Below, piece by piece: positions 8,002-16,816 of a stretch of DNA of 64,000 nucleotides (its first letter is position 1; every line of letters begins with the position of its first letter). Under the pieces are notes generated by a model. The model searched no databases and was not told where the DNA came from. It saw nothing but the letters and a program-made list of their open reading frames with translations. A program made the translations under genes and the position numbers. Source of the DNA: an uncultured Roseibium sp. (lineage in GTDB: Bacteria; Pseudomonadota; Alphaproteobacteria; Rhizobiales; Stappiaceae); assembly GCF_963669205.1 (NCBI RefSeq), contig NZ_OY769915.1, positions 2,330,001 to 2,394,000 on the forward strand. The letters run 5' to 3'.

Positions 8002-9255
8002 TCACCCCATGCGCTCGCCGATTTCCAGGTAGCGGACCACAAAGCCGCGGTCCCGAAGGGCCGCGACGATCCGCTCGCCATGGTCCCGGTCGAACGCTTC
8101 GAAGGAGACATCGAGCGTCGCGCCCTTTGCGGGCACGTTCAAAAACAGCCTGTGGTGCTCGACATCGACGACATTGCCCTGCATGTCGCCGATCACGGTC
8201 GCGATCTCGCCCAGGGTTCCGGGCCGGTCGGGGGTGTCGATCCGGATGGAGACGAGCTTGCCGTCCCGGGCAAGTTCCCGGACGACGATCTTGGAAAGAA
8301 GACGCGGATCGATGTTGCCGCCGCACAGGACAAGCCCGACCTTCCTACCTTCAAAACGCTCACGATCCGACAGGAGGGCAGCCAGACCGGCGGCGCCCGC
8401 GCCTTCGGCAATCGTCCGCTGCAAGGTCAGATAGGCGTTGATCGAGCGCTCGATGCTGCTTTCGGATACCAGAACCACGTCGTCGACGGATCTTTTGACG
8501 ACCTCGGTCGTCAGGACGCCGATGTCGCGCACCGCAATCCCCTCGGCGATGGTCGCGCCTTCGCACACAACCTCCTTGCCGTAGAATGCACCCCACATGC
8601 CGGGATAGAGCGTGGTTTCCACGCCGATGACTTCGATCGTCGGTTTCAGGGCCTTTGCGGCCGTCGCGATCCCGGCGATCAGCCCGCCGCCGCCGACAGG
8701 CACAACGAGCGCCTCAAGATCGGGTTGTGCCTCGAGCATTTCGATCGCGATCGTTCCCTGACCGTGTATGACATGGGCGTCGTCATAGGGGTGAACCCAG
8801 ACCAGATCCTTCTCCGCTGCCAGCCTGTCGGCCTCTTCCTTGGCCTCCGCGAGCGTGTTGCCCGCCAGGACCACTTCGGCACCATAGCCGCGCGTGGCGG
8901 AAATCTTCACGAAAGGCGTCAGAACAGGCATGACGATGGTTGCCGGAATGCCGAGGCGGCCGGCGTGGTAGGCAACGCCCTGCGCATGGTTGCCCGCCGA
9001 CACGGCAATGACACCCCGGCGCTTTTCGCCGGCACTCAGACTGGACAATTTGACCAGCGCGCCGCGTTCCTTGAACGCGCCCGTCACCTGCATGTTCTCG
9101 TATTTGACGTAAACGTCGGCTCCGGTGAGCTGCGACAGGCGCGGTGCGGGCAGGCACGGCGTTTTAAGGACCGCACCTTTTATGAGGTGTGCGGCCGCCT
9201 GAATGTTATCAAAGGAAACTTGATTTTGATCTTCCGGGCCGGTGGCGGACGTCAT
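8002..9255 (-). CDS. ilvA: Threonine ammonia-lyase (biosynthetic-type with ACT domain)
   Basis: 417 residues. Fold-type II PLP enzyme: the Schiff-base Lys is in TGAFKERGA near residue 62, the phosphate-binding glycine loop is PVGGGGLIAG near 185, and a Ser/Cys near LVLCGGNID caps the ring. The C-terminus (about 335-417) is one ACT domain, VSIRIDTPDRPGTLGEIATVIG. It deaminates threonine to 2-oxobutanoate, feeding isoleucine synthesis, or acts catabolically; a single short ACT domain is seen in both kinds. The start overlaps the hemB stop as ATGA, so the two are translated together. Confidence 0.93.
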   Translation of the reverse strand: MTSATGPEDQNQVSFDNIQAAAHLIKGAVLKTPCLPAPRLSQLTGADVYVKYENMQVTGAFKERGALVKLSSLSAGEKRRGVIAVSAGNHAQGVAYHAGRLGIPATIVMPVLTPFVKISATRGYGAEVVLAGNTLAEAKEEADRLAAEKDLVWVHPYDDAHVIHGQGTIAIEMLEAQPDLEALVVPVGGGGLIAGIATAAKALKPTIEVIGVETTLYPGMWGAFYGKEVVCEGATIAEGIAVRDIGVLTTEVVKRSVDDVVLVSESSIERSINAYLTLQRTIAEGAGAAGLAALLSDRERFEGRKVGLVLCGGNIDPRLLSKIVVRELARDGKLVSIRIDTPDRPGTLGEIATVIGDMQGNVVDVEHHRLFLNVPAKGATLDVSFEAFDRDHGERIVAALRDRGFVVRYLEIGERMG

Positions 9256-10289
9256 GTGCGCTCAGCCAGCATCGCGGCAACCTTGGGGGCGAAATAGGTC
9301 AGGATCCCGTCCGCGCCCGCACGCTTGAATGCCAGCAGGCTTTCCAGCATCGCGCGATCGCCGTCGAGCCAGCCATTGGCGCTGGCGGCCTTGATCATCG
9401 CGTATTCTCCCGACACCTGGTAGGCATAGGTCGGGACCTGGAACTCATCCTTGATGCGCCGGACAATGTCGAGATAGGGCAGGCCAGGTTTGACCATGAC
9501 CATGTCCGCGCCCTCGGCAATGTCCAGCTCCGCCTCGCGCAGCGCTTCGTCCGTATTCGCCGGATCCATCTGGTAGGTCCGCTTGTCACCCTTGAGCGTT
9601 CCGGACGATCCGACCGCATCTCGGAAAGGGCCGTAGAAGGCGGAAGCATATTTGGCGGAATAGGCCATGATCTGGGTGCCGCGATGGCCCTGGCTGTCGA
9701 GCGCCTGGCGGATGGCACCGATGCGGCCGTCCATCATGTCGGACGGCGCGATGACGTCCGAGCCGGCCTCCGCCTGCACAAGCGCCTGGCGGCACAACTG
9801 ATCGACGGTCTCGTCGTTGAGGATCGCGTCACCCTCCATGAGCCCATCGTGTCCGTGGCTGGTATAGGGATCGAGTGCGACATCGGTCATCAGGCCGGTA
9901 TTCAGTCCTTCCGCCTTGATAGCACGCAGTGCGCGGCATGTCAGGTTGTCCGCGTTGAGTGCCTCGCTTCCGGTATCGTCGCGAAGGTCCGGATCCGTGT
10001 AGGGAAACAGCGCAAGGGCGGGTATGCCGAGCTCCGCCGCGCGCGTTGCCTCGCGGACGGCTTCGTCCACGGACAGGCGGACGACGTCCGGCATGGAGGC
10101 GACGGGCTGCCTGACATTTTCGCCGTCCACAAGGAATATTGGCCAGATGAGATCGTCCACCGTCAGCGTGTTCTCGCGCACAAGACGCCGGGACCAGTCG
10201 GTTCGCCTGTTACGCCGCATGCGGGTGCCAGCCAGCAGGGTGTCCATGTGATCTGACGTAATCGGGGGGAGCGGCTTTTGGGACGGCAT
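9252..10289 (-). CDS. hemB: Delta-aminolevulinic acid dehydratase (porphobilinogen synthase)
   Basis: 345 residues; condenses two 5-aminolevulinate molecules to porphobilinogen in heme synthesis. Both catalytic lysines are visible, in MAYSAKYASAFYGPFR and MVKPGLPYLDI. The metal region reads DVALDPYTSHGHDG, with Asp where zinc enzymes have Cys, so this is the magnesium/potassium-type enzyme usual in alphaproteobacteria. The ATG at 10289 gives the normal family length; an upstream in-frame ATG at 10328 would add 13 residues and cannot be excluded. It shares a 228-base divergent region with the acyl-CoA dehydrogenase gene. Confidence 0.95.
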   Translation of the reverse strand: MPSQKPLPPITSDHMDTLLAGTRMRRNRRTDWSRRLVRENTLTVDDLIWPIFLVDGENVRQPVASMPDVVRLSVDEAVREATRAAELGIPALALFPYTDPDLRDDTGSEALNADNLTCRALRAIKAEGLNTGLMTDVALDPYTSHGHDGLMEGDAILNDETVDQLCRQALVQAEAGSDVIAPSDMMDGRIGAIRQALDSQGHRGTQIMAYSAKYASAFYGPFRDAVGSSGTLKGDKRTYQMDPANTDEALREAELDIAEGADMVMVKPGLPYLDIVRRIKDEFQVPTYAYQVSGEYAMIKAASANGWLDGDRAMLESLLAFKRAGADGILTYFAPKVAAMLAERT

Positions 10290-10419
10290 GGCGGGTTCGG
10301 ACTCGGGTTTCGGAAGGACAGTGCACATTGTGCCGGATGTTATGGCGCAATCTATCACGCAGATTGACGCATTCCAACATTCTGTAAAATAACTGAAAAT
10401 AATAATGAAAAAGAGATTG

Positions 10420-10437
10420 TTTGACGTTTGCGTCAAA
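10420..10437. promoter_or_regulatory. Perfect inverted repeat upstream of the valine-degradation genes
   Basis: The site TTTGACGTTTGCGTCAAA has perfect 7-base arms around TTTG and lies 80 bases before the acyl-CoA dehydrogenase start, next to an AT-rich run. Its size and pattern resemble the 16-base palindromes described for LiuR-type MerR regulators of branched-chain amino-acid catabolism. No liuR gene is visible in the window, so the binding protein is inferred. It could equally act on hemB, which is divergent. Confidence 0.5.
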
Positions 10438-10517
10438 TATGGTTTAGTGCACCAGCCGCAACGGAAAAACGGACGGCTGTCACCTTCGCCGGGTGAGGCT
10501 CAGTTGGGAGGAACGAC

Positions 10518-11657
10518 GTGGACTTTGCACCGAACGAGGATCAGCGCGCTTTTCAGGATATGGCGGCCGGCTTCTCAAGGGATGAGCTTGCCCCCTATGC
10601 AAAGGAGTGGGACGAGGACAGCATCTTTCCGGTCCCGACCCTGCGCAAGGCGGCCGAACTGGGGTTCGGCGGTATTTATGTGAAGGAAGATGTCGGCGGG
10701 TCCGCACTCGCGCGCCTTGATGCCGCACTGATTTTCGAGGAACTCTCCAAGGGGTGCACATCGACTGCGGCCTATCTTTCCATTCACAACATGGTCGCCT
10801 GGATCATCGACACATATGCGTCCGAGGCGTTGCGGCAGAAATTCCTGCCCAGGCTCTGCACGATGGAGCTTCTGACGAGCTACTGCCTGACCGAGCCCGG
10901 CTCCGGGTCCGATGCGGCGAGCCTGCGCACCAGCGCAAGGGATGATGGCGATCATTACGTTCTCAACGGTTCCAAGGCCTTCATATCCGGCGGGGGAGTG
11001 AGCGACCTTTACGCCGTCATGGTCCGCACGGGCGGCGAGGGCCCCTCGGGCGTTTCCTGTCTGCTTGTCGAAAAGGGAACGCCCGGCCTGAGCTTCGGGG
11101 CGAACGAAGTCAAGCTCGGCTGGAAGAGCCAGCCGACCGCGCAGGTCAATTTCCAGGATTGCCGCGTTCCGAAGTCGAATCTGATCGGCGAGGAAGGCCA
11201 GGGTTTCAAGATTGCCATGTCCGCACTGGATGGCGGGCGTCTCAATATCGGTGCGTGCTCACTCGGTGCCGCGCAGGCCTGTCTGGATCATGCCCTGGCC
11301 TACATGAAGGAACGCAAGCAGTTCGGCAGGCCGATCGCCGATTTTCAGGCCCTGCAATTCCGGCTGGCGGATATGGCGACAGAGCTGGAAGCCGCACGCC
11401 TGCTTCTTCACAAGGCGGCGGCGGCCGTGGATGCGAAGTCCCACGAGGCAACTAGGCTGGCGGCCATGGCCAAACGGCTGGCGACGGACACCGGGTTCAA
11501 GGTTGTCAACGAGGCATTGCAGCTTCACGGCGGTTATGGCTATCTGCGCGACTATCCGATTGAACGTTTCTTCCGCGATGTCAGGGTGCACCAGATCCTG
11601 GAGGGAACCAACGAGGTCATGCGCCTGATCATTGCGCGCCACTTGTTGAAAGACTGA
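10518..11657 (+). CDS. Acyl-CoA dehydrogenase, probably isobutyryl-CoA dehydrogenase
   Basis: 379 residues, FAD-dependent, complete three-domain ACAD fold. Visible motifs are SYCLTEPGSGSDAASLRT (FAD/substrate loop, residues about 118-135), YLRDYPIERFFRDVRVHQILEGTNEVMRLIIAR at the C-terminus with the catalytic Glu in EGT, and KERKQFGRPI. It oxidises an acyl-CoA to the enoyl-CoA and passes electrons to ETF. The valine-specific role comes from its neighbours, which encode the next steps (hydrolase and 3-hydroxyisobutyrate dehydrogenase). Start is GTG at 10518 with GGGAGGA upstream. Confidence 0.87.
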   Translation: MDFAPNEDQRAFQDMAAGFSRDELAPYAKEWDEDSIFPVPTLRKAAELGFGGIYVKEDVGGSALARLDAALIFEELSKGCTSTAAYLSIHNMVAWIIDTYASEALRQKFLPRLCTMELLTSYCLTEPGSGSDAASLRTSARDDGDHYVLNGSKAFISGGGVSDLYAVMVRTGGEGPSGVSCLLVEKGTPGLSFGANEVKLGWKSQPTAQVNFQDCRVPKSNLIGEEGQGFKIAMSALDGGRLNIGACSLGAAQACLDHALAYMKERKQFGRPIADFQALQFRLADMATELEAARLLLHKAAAAVDAKSHEATRLAAMAKRLATDTGFKVVNEALQLHGGYGYLRDYPIERFFRDVRVHQILEGTNEVMRLIIARHLLKD

Positions 11658-11711
11658 GTGAAGCATCACCTTTTACCCTTTGAAACGACTCGCATTCCAC
11701 AAGGCAATTCA

Positions 11712-12746
11712 ATGAACGACGAGATCCTGTTCGAGGTGCGCGGCAAGGCGGGGTTCGTGACCCTGAACAGGCCCAGGGCGCTCAACGCGCTGACACATGA
11801 CAAGGTCAGGGCGCTGGCCTTGCAGCTGGAACGCTGGGCGGACGATCCCGCAGTCCGCCACGTCGTCATAAGGGGCGCCGGCGGCAAGGCCTTTTGCGCC
11901 GGAGGCGACATCCGCAGCATCTACGATGCCGGGCGCGCCGGCGAACTCGACGGGCTGAAGACCTTCTTCCGGGACGAATACACGCTGAACGCCTATATCA
12001 AGGCCTATGCGAAGCCCTACATCGCGCTGATCGACGGCATTGTCATGGGCGGCGGTGTCGGGGTATCGGTGCACGGAAGCCATCGTGTCGGAACCGAAAA
12101 CACGCTGTTTTCGATGCCCGAGACCGGGATCGGGTTCTTCCCGGATGTCGGGGGGACGTATTTTCTTCCGCGCATGCCGCACAAGACCGGGGTCTATTGT
12201 GCCCTGTCTGCGGGCAGGCTGAAGCAGGCGGATGCGTTTTCCTTCGGCGTTCTCACCCACGCCATTGCCCAGGCGAGCCTGCCTGATCTTGAGACGGCCC
12301 TGGAAACAGCCGATGATGCCGATACGACCCTGGAGCGTTTTCGGGTGACCCCGGAACCCGGTCCCGTGGAGAAAAACGGCAAGCTGATCGAACACGCATT
12401 CTCGGCCTCTTCCGTCGAAGAGATACTTGGTCGCCTGGACGCGGCGGACGGTGAGTTTGCAAGGGACACCGCCCGTGCGATCCGGGAGAATTCACCGACC
12501 AGCGTCCTGATTGCGCTCGAGCAGCTGAAGCGGGGTGCAACGCTGACCTTCAACGACTGCATGAAGCTGGAATACCGGATCGTGTCGCACATTCTGGAAG
12601 GCGAGGATTTCTTCGAGGGCATCCGCGCTGTCGTGGTCGACAAGGACCAGTCTCCGAAATGGAACCCTAATCAGCTCGCACAAGTGGACAGGGCCGGGCT
12701 GGCGTCGTATTTCGAAGAACCGTCTGACGGAGATCTTCATTTATAA
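11712..12746 (+). CDS. 3-hydroxyisobutyryl-CoA hydrolase (enoyl-CoA hydratase family)
   Basis: 344 residues, crotonase fold. Oxyanion-hole glycines in AFCAGGDIRSIY (near 62) and GGGVGVSVHGSHRVGTENTLFSMPETGIGFFPDVGGTYF; the Glu of MPET and the Asp of FPDVGG fit the HIBCH-type hydrolases, as does the extra C-terminal region WNPNQLAQVDRAGLASYFEEP. It cleaves CoA from 3-hydroxyisobutyryl-CoA in valine breakdown. The ATG at 11712 has AAGG about nine bases upstream and is preferred over the in-frame 11658. It follows the dehydrogenase gene by 54 bases. Confidence 0.9.
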   Translation: MNDEILFEVRGKAGFVTLNRPRALNALTHDKVRALALQLERWADDPAVRHVVIRGAGGKAFCAGGDIRSIYDAGRAGELDGLKTFFRDEYTLNAYIKAYAKPYIALIDGIVMGGGVGVSVHGSHRVGTENTLFSMPETGIGFFPDVGGTYFLPRMPHKTGVYCALSAGRLKQADAFSFGVLTHAIAQASLPDLETALETADDADTTLERFRVTPEPGPVEKNGKLIEHAFSASSVEEILGRLDAADGEFARDTARAIRENSPTSVLIALEQLKRGATLTFNDCMKLEYRIVSHILEGEDFFEGIRAVVVDKDQSPKWNPNQLAQVDRAGLASYFEEPSDGDLHL

Positions 12747-12764
12747 GGCCCAATCGGATCGCAC

Positions 12765-13190
12765 ATGATCACAAGCTTCCAGGACCTCATTGACGCCCGC
12801 CCGCCATGGAGCACGATCCTGATACTCTATCTGCGCTGCATCGCGCTGATTCTCATGGGCGGGGGCGTAATCTACTGGGCGCGCATTGTCGGTATTGTCG
12901 AGTGGCACGGCAATTTCTTCTGGGACATGCCGGTTGCCCTTCAGGGAGCGACTGTCTTTTTCGCCGTGCTGGACCTTGTCGCCGCCACCGGTCTCTGGCT
13001 CACCGTTTCCTGGGGAACGGTGATGTGGATATTCAGGTGTTTCTGCCAGATCCTGATGCACACGGCCTTTGCGGATCTCTATGGCCGCCGGCCCTATGAA
13101 ATCACATTCTATCTGATCACGATCGCGATCTACGCGGCGCTGGCCTATCTCATGCACAAGGAAAACCGGGCGGCAACGGCAACCGCGTGA
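12765..13190 (+). CDS. Small membrane protein, DUF6163-like
   Basis: 141 residues with four hydrophobic segments (about 19-42, 60-82, 85-105, 115-132) and short charged ends. The composition and length match a family of alphaproteobacterial membrane proteins (DUF6163) that I recall lying near ldtR in Rhizobiales; the family name is from memory and unverified. It starts 18 bases after the hydrolase stop and ends 95 bases before the dehydrogenase gene, so it is probably transcribed with the valine genes. Function unknown. Confidence 0.7.
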   Translation: MITSFQDLIDARPPWSTILILYLRCIALILMGGGVIYWARIVGIVEWHGNFFWDMPVALQGATVFFAVLDLVAATGLWLTVSWGTVMWIFRCFCQILMHTAFADLYGRRPYEITFYLITIAIYAALAYLMHKENRAATATA

Positions 13191-13285
13191 CGGACGCCTG
13201 CAACGGTCATTCAGCTGACTCAAATCATAAGGAAATCCGTCCAACCGATTCTGGAGGAAGGCGGAATTCATCTGGGAGAGACAAC

Positions 13286-14176
13286 ATGACGAGTACAATT
13301 GGTTTCATCGGTCTGGGAAACATGGGCGGACCCATGGCCGTCAATCTGGTCAAGGCCGGGCACAGGGTTCTTGGCTTTGATCTTTCGGAAACCGCGGTGA
13401 GTGCGCTCGTCGAGGCCGGCGGTGAAAAGGCGGACGGTGTTGCAGAACTTGCCACTGAGGCAGATGTCATCGTCACGATGCTGCCTGCGGGCAAACATGT
13501 CCGTCAGATCTACCAGGGGGAGGGCGGCATTCTGGACAATGCGAAGGCCGGGACGCTCCTGATCGATTCCTCGACGATCGACGTCGACAGTGCCAGGGCG
13601 GTTTCAGCAGCCGCGGCCGGGAAGAACATGCCCATGGTTGATGCACCGGTTTCCGGCGGCGTCGGCGGTGCCACGGCCGGTACGCTGACATTCATGGTCG
13701 GCGGCTCCGAGGACGCGTTCGCGTCCGCCAGGCCGTATCTCGACATCATGGGCAAGACAATCGTGCATGCCGGTGGTGCCGGCAACGGTCAGGCGGCGAA
13801 GATCTGCAACAACATGATCCTCGGCATTTCCATGATTGCCGTGAGCGAGGCATTCGTGCTCGCCGAAAAACTGGGACTGGATGCGCAGAAGCTGTTCGAC
13901 ATCTCTTCAACGGCGTCCGGCCAGTGCTGGTCTCTGACATCCTATTGTCCTGTTCCAGGTCCGTTGCCGTCGTCGCCGGCCAACCGGGATTACCAGCCGG
14001 GATTTGCCGCGGCGATGATGCTCAAGGATCTGAAGCTCGCCCAGGAGGCGTCCAGCTCCGCAGGCGCAGCGACCCCTCTCGGAGCCGAGGCCGCAGCACT
14101 TTATGCGCTATATTGTAACTCAGGGGGAGACGCTAAGGACTTCTCAGGTATCGTGAATTTCTTGCGTGGGACGTGA
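13286..14176 (+). CDS. mmsB: 3-hydroxyisobutyrate dehydrogenase
   Basis: 296 residues. NAD-binding motif GFIGLGNMGGPMAVNLVKAGH at the N-terminus, substrate motif DAPVSGGVGGATAGTLTFMVGG near residues 118-137, and catalytic Lys in GNGQAAKICNNM. It oxidises 3-hydroxyisobutyrate to methylmalonate semialdehyde, the step after the hydrolase in valine catabolism. The ATG at 13286 is preceded by GGGAGAG; an earlier in-frame start at 13187 would run through poorly conserved sequence. Last gene of the cluster. Confidence 0.94.
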   Translation: MTSTIGFIGLGNMGGPMAVNLVKAGHRVLGFDLSETAVSALVEAGGEKADGVAELATEADVIVTMLPAGKHVRQIYQGEGGILDNAKAGTLLIDSSTIDVDSARAVSAAAAGKNMPMVDAPVSGGVGGATAGTLTFMVGGSEDAFASARPYLDIMGKTIVHAGGAGNGQAAKICNNMILGISMIAVSEAFVLAEKLGLDAQKLFDISSTASGQCWSLTSYCPVPGPLPSSPANRDYQPGFAAAMMLKDLKLAQEASSSAGAATPLGAEAAALYALYCNSGGDAKDFSGIVNFLRGT

Positions 14177-14259
14177 TTAACAAAAGATGAAACAGGGTGC
14201 TCAAAAGCGGTTCAAACGTTAACGAACGATTCAGCGTGTCTCTTAAGCGGATTTTAGAA

Positions 14260-14280
14260 ACACTCGGTTAGATTGAGTGT
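14260..14280. promoter_or_regulatory. Inverted repeat upstream of ldtR
   Basis: ACACTC and GAGTGT form perfect 6-base arms around a 9-base spacer, 53 bases before the ldtR start. The same spacer holds GGTTA, and CGTTAACG is found about 40 bases further upstream. LdtR proteins are MarR-type dimers expected to bind palindromes and often their own promoter. Assignment to LdtR is inference. Confidence 0.35.
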
Positions 14281-14332
14281 CAAGGCGGGAAGATATCCGC
14301 CCATCAACAGGTACTATAAGAGGCGCAAACAC

Positions 14333-14848
14333 ATGATCACCGCAAGTAGGGCAGTCGACGCTGTTTCACCGAGCGAAGCGGACGAAGTGGAAATCAAGCC
14401 ACTTTACCTTGAAGCTCTGACTCTTGTCGAAAGACTGCATCGGCGTCTTCTGGACGTCATCAAGGATGAATTCGACCGTATGGGTCGTTCCGATGTCAAC
14501 AGCGTGCAGGCTTTGCTGCTGTTCAACATCGGCGACGCAGAGCTCACTGCCGGTGAGTTGCGTACACGCGGCTACTACCTCGGATCGAACGTGTCCTATA
14601 ACCTGAAGAAGCTGGTCGAGACCGGTTACATCCACCACCAGCGTTCCCGCATGGACCGCCGGTCTGTGCGTGTCAGCCTGACCGACAAGGGCCAGGAAGT
14701 CGCCAAGATCGTCAACGATCTCTATGAGCGGCACATCCTGTCCGTCGAGCAGGTGGGCGAGATCGGTGCTGAAGACTTTGTTGCACTCAACAAGTCGCTT
14801 CGCCGTCTCGAACGCTTCTGGACCGACCAGATTCTTTACCGGCTCTGA
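14333..14848 (+). CDS. ldtR: MarR-family transcriptional regulator, LdtR type
   Basis: 171 residues. Winged helix-turn-helix in the middle: VNSVQALLLFNIGDAELTAGELRTRGYYLGSNVSYNLKKLVETGYIHHQRSRMDRRSVRVSLTDKG, with a helical dimerisation region on both sides. This closely recalls LdtR of Rhizobiales and Liberibacter, a regulator of an L,D-transpeptidase gene and of cell-envelope stress. The gene next downstream is indeed an L,D-transpeptidase. Start at 14333 has AGAGGCG upstream; the earlier in-frame TTG at 14273 lies inside the inverted repeat. Confidence 0.88.
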   Translation: MITASRAVDAVSPSEADEVEIKPLYLEALTLVERLHRRLLDVIKDEFDRMGRSDVNSVQALLLFNIGDAELTAGELRTRGYYLGSNVSYNLKKLVETGYIHHQRSRMDRRSVRVSLTDKGQEVAKIVNDLYERHILSVEQVGEIGAEDFVALNKSLRRLERFWTDQILYRL

Positions 14849-14871
14849 TTCAAGCGGCATATCCAGATGAC

Positions 14872-14902
14872 AAAGCACCGCCCACCGGGCGGTGCTTTTG
14901 TT
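14872..14902 (+). terminator. Intrinsic terminator after ldtR
   Basis: A perfect 12-base stem, AAAGCACCGCCC paired with GGGCGGTGCTTT, has a 3-base loop and is followed by a T-rich tract (TGTTTT). It lies 24 bases after the ldtR stop, so ldtR and the transpeptidase gene are probably separate transcripts. Confidence 0.92.
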
Positions 14903-15200
14903 TTGGGTCTTCACGCATTTGTGGCTTTTATTCCTTTCCTTTTCTTCCTATCCGATGGTTTGGGCGCAACTCGTCTGAAAAGGACAGAGATCGCGCGGTT
15001 TTTGTGTTCTGCGGCTGTTCGGTGACATCTTGTGGTCACAAAAGAATGGCTTTGTGCCCCGCTCAAGGCGGTAGCATGGTTAAAAATTCAAGCGATTTAT
15101 TAACCTCTGCCGCGTAGAAATTTGTTTTGGAACAGGAAGCCGGAGCTGTTTAACTGGCCCGGTTCAATACCACGAAATCTGAAGGCGTAGGGCGTTGCAA
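14903..15200 (+). promoter_or_regulatory. Upstream region of the L,D-transpeptidase gene
   Basis: About 300 bases with no gene. GGTTAA at 15078-15083 and TTAACC at 15100-15105 form an inverted repeat with a 16-base AT-rich spacer, about 95 bases before the transpeptidase start. TTAACC is also a CtrA half-site sequence, so either cell-cycle control or LdtR control could be read into it. A second imperfect palindrome, TTGTGGTCACAA, lies at 15030-15041. None is proved. Confidence 0.35.
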
Positions 15201-16520
15201 ATGAAGTTGGCGATGCACATGAAGGGCGGCCAGTCCGGAAAAGAGAGTTTTCCTGCGTGGCGTGCCGGGAAATCGTTCCTGGGCGTTTGTGCCCTGGGAA
15301 TAGGCGCCTTGCTGGCGCATGGTGGCCCGGCAAATGCACAGACAGCTTTGCAGTCGCTGCAGCAGAACCGGCAGAATGTCGAGTGGACCGATAATTTCGA
15401 TATCGCCACGGAGAACATCACCGAGGTGAATTCCTCGGCGCCGACCCTGTCACCCGAAACGGCCGACTATATCGCAATCGCGATCGACCGCTACCAGCGC
15501 ATCGTTCAGGCCGGCGGCTGGGGAGGGGTCACCGGCGGCGGCAAGGCGCTCCGCATCGGGGCGAAGGACCCGCGCGTTGTTGAATTGCGTCGCCGTCTGA
15601 TCGCTTCCGGCGACCTGGAGCAGCAGGCCGGTCTGTCCGACGCCTTCGATTCCTATGTTGAAGCTGCCCTGCGCCGTTTCCAGCTGCGCCACGGGCTGAT
15701 CCCCGATGGCGTCATGGGCAACGATACCGTTCAGGCGCTCAACGTTCCGGCCCATGTCAGACTGGGCCAGCTCGAAACCAATCTGGTGCGCATGCGCTCC
15801 ATGTCGGGTTTTCTCGGCGACCGCTACGTGATGGTGAACATTCCGGCAGCGGAGATCGAAGCCGTTGAAAACGGCAGGGTCCGTTCGCGTCACACAGCCG
15901 TGGTAGGCAAGATCGACCGGCAGACGCCGATCCTGAACAGCAAGATCTACGAGCTGAACTTCAATCCCTACTGGACGGTCCCGGTCTCGATCATCCGCAA
16001 GGATCTCATTCCCAAGATGAAGGAAGATCCGGAATACCTGTCGAAGAACAACATCCGTATCTTCGACTGGAGCGGCAACGAGCTTGCCTGGCAGCAGATC
16101 GACTGGAACACGGATGAAGCGACCCAGTATCGCTTTACCCAGGATCCGGGCGCGGAAAACTCGCTTGGCTCGGTCCGGATCAATTTCCACAACAAACACC
16201 AAGTGTATCTGCACGACACACCTTCCAAAACGCTTTTCGGCGAAAGCCAGCGCTTTCATTCTTCCGGATGCGTGCGTGTTCAGAACGTCCGCGAGCTTGT
16301 CACCTGGATGCTCCAGTCGACGACACCTGACTGGGATCGCACCCGCGTGGATTCGGTCATCCGGACCGGCGAGCGTGAAGACGTGAAGTTGAAAAAGTCG
16401 ATTCCGCTCTACATGACCTACGTGACCGCGTGGGCCAATGCGGACGGTGTCGTCCATTTCCGTGATGACATCTACGCCAGGGATGATGTCCTAGCCACCG
16501 AAACACAGGCGCGCCTCTAG
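15201..16520 (+). CDS. L,D-transpeptidase (YkuD domain) with peptidoglycan-binding domain
   Basis: 439 residues. N-terminal export signal (hydrophobic FLGVCALGIGALLAHGGPANA, residues about 25-47), a PG_binding_1 helix bundle (about 115-185, LRRRLIASGDL...FQLRHGLIPDGVMGNDTVQALN), and a YkuD catalytic domain (about 205-385) with active-site motif FHSSGCVRV. It makes 3-3 crosslinks in peptidoglycan or attaches proteins to it, in the periplasm. Its place beside ldtR fits the known regulator-target pair. ATG at 15201 is used; a TTG two codons earlier is possible. The stop codon TAG lies within the CTAG that borders an inserted repeat element. Confidence 0.92.
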   Translation: MKLAMHMKGGQSGKESFPAWRAGKSFLGVCALGIGALLAHGGPANAQTALQSLQQNRQNVEWTDNFDIATENITEVNSSAPTLSPETADYIAIAIDRYQRIVQAGGWGGVTGGGKALRIGAKDPRVVELRRRLIASGDLEQQAGLSDAFDSYVEAALRRFQLRHGLIPDGVMGNDTVQALNVPAHVRLGQLETNLVRMRSMSGFLGDRYVMVNIPAAEIEAVENGRVRSRHTAVVGKIDRQTPILNSKIYELNFNPYWTVPVSIIRKDLIPKMKEDPEYLSKNNIRIFDWSGNELAWQQIDWNTDEATQYRFTQDPGAENSLGSVRINFHNKHQVYLHDTPSKTLFGESQRFHSSGCVRVQNVRELVTWMLQSTTPDWDRTRVDSVIRTGEREDVKLKKSIPLYMTYVTAWANADGVVHFRDDIYARDDVLATETQARL

Positions 16521-16786
16521 GTGATGGACCCATAAATGAGGCGGAAATGGTTTGAGGCGGATTGCGTCTCCTCAAGGAGCGGAAGCGCAGGAAATGTGGT
16601 TCATTTTCGAGCCTTTCGCGACGCCGGGGAGGCGCACTCCGGTCAAATCCGAAGGACATGGAAATGGCTTCACCCCGTGGCGTCAGCGTGCTTGACCGGG
16701 CAGGAAGCCCGCTCCGCACACTCTTCCTAACGGGATTTCGCCATTTCGCATGCCATTTCAGTCTCATTTATGTGTCCATCGCCTAG
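16517..16786. mobile_element. CTAG-bounded inverted-repeat element, copy 1 (MITE-like)
   Basis: A 270-base segment with near-perfect 24-base terminal inverted repeats: both ends begin with CTAG and contain GATGGAC-C/A-CATAAATGAG, with 22 of 24 positions matching. The inner sequence shares long stretches with the element at 23053-23228, including AGCGCAGGAAATGTGGTTCA, TTTCGCGACG and TCAAATCCGAAGGAC. No transposase gene fits in it. CTAG at both borders suggests a 4-base target duplication of the kind used by IS5-family elements. Compared with copy 2 it has about 90 extra bases at its right end. Confidence 0.75.
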
Positions 16787-16816
16787 GTCTTTCAGCGCCT
16801 ATCTGTTGTGTGGGTA

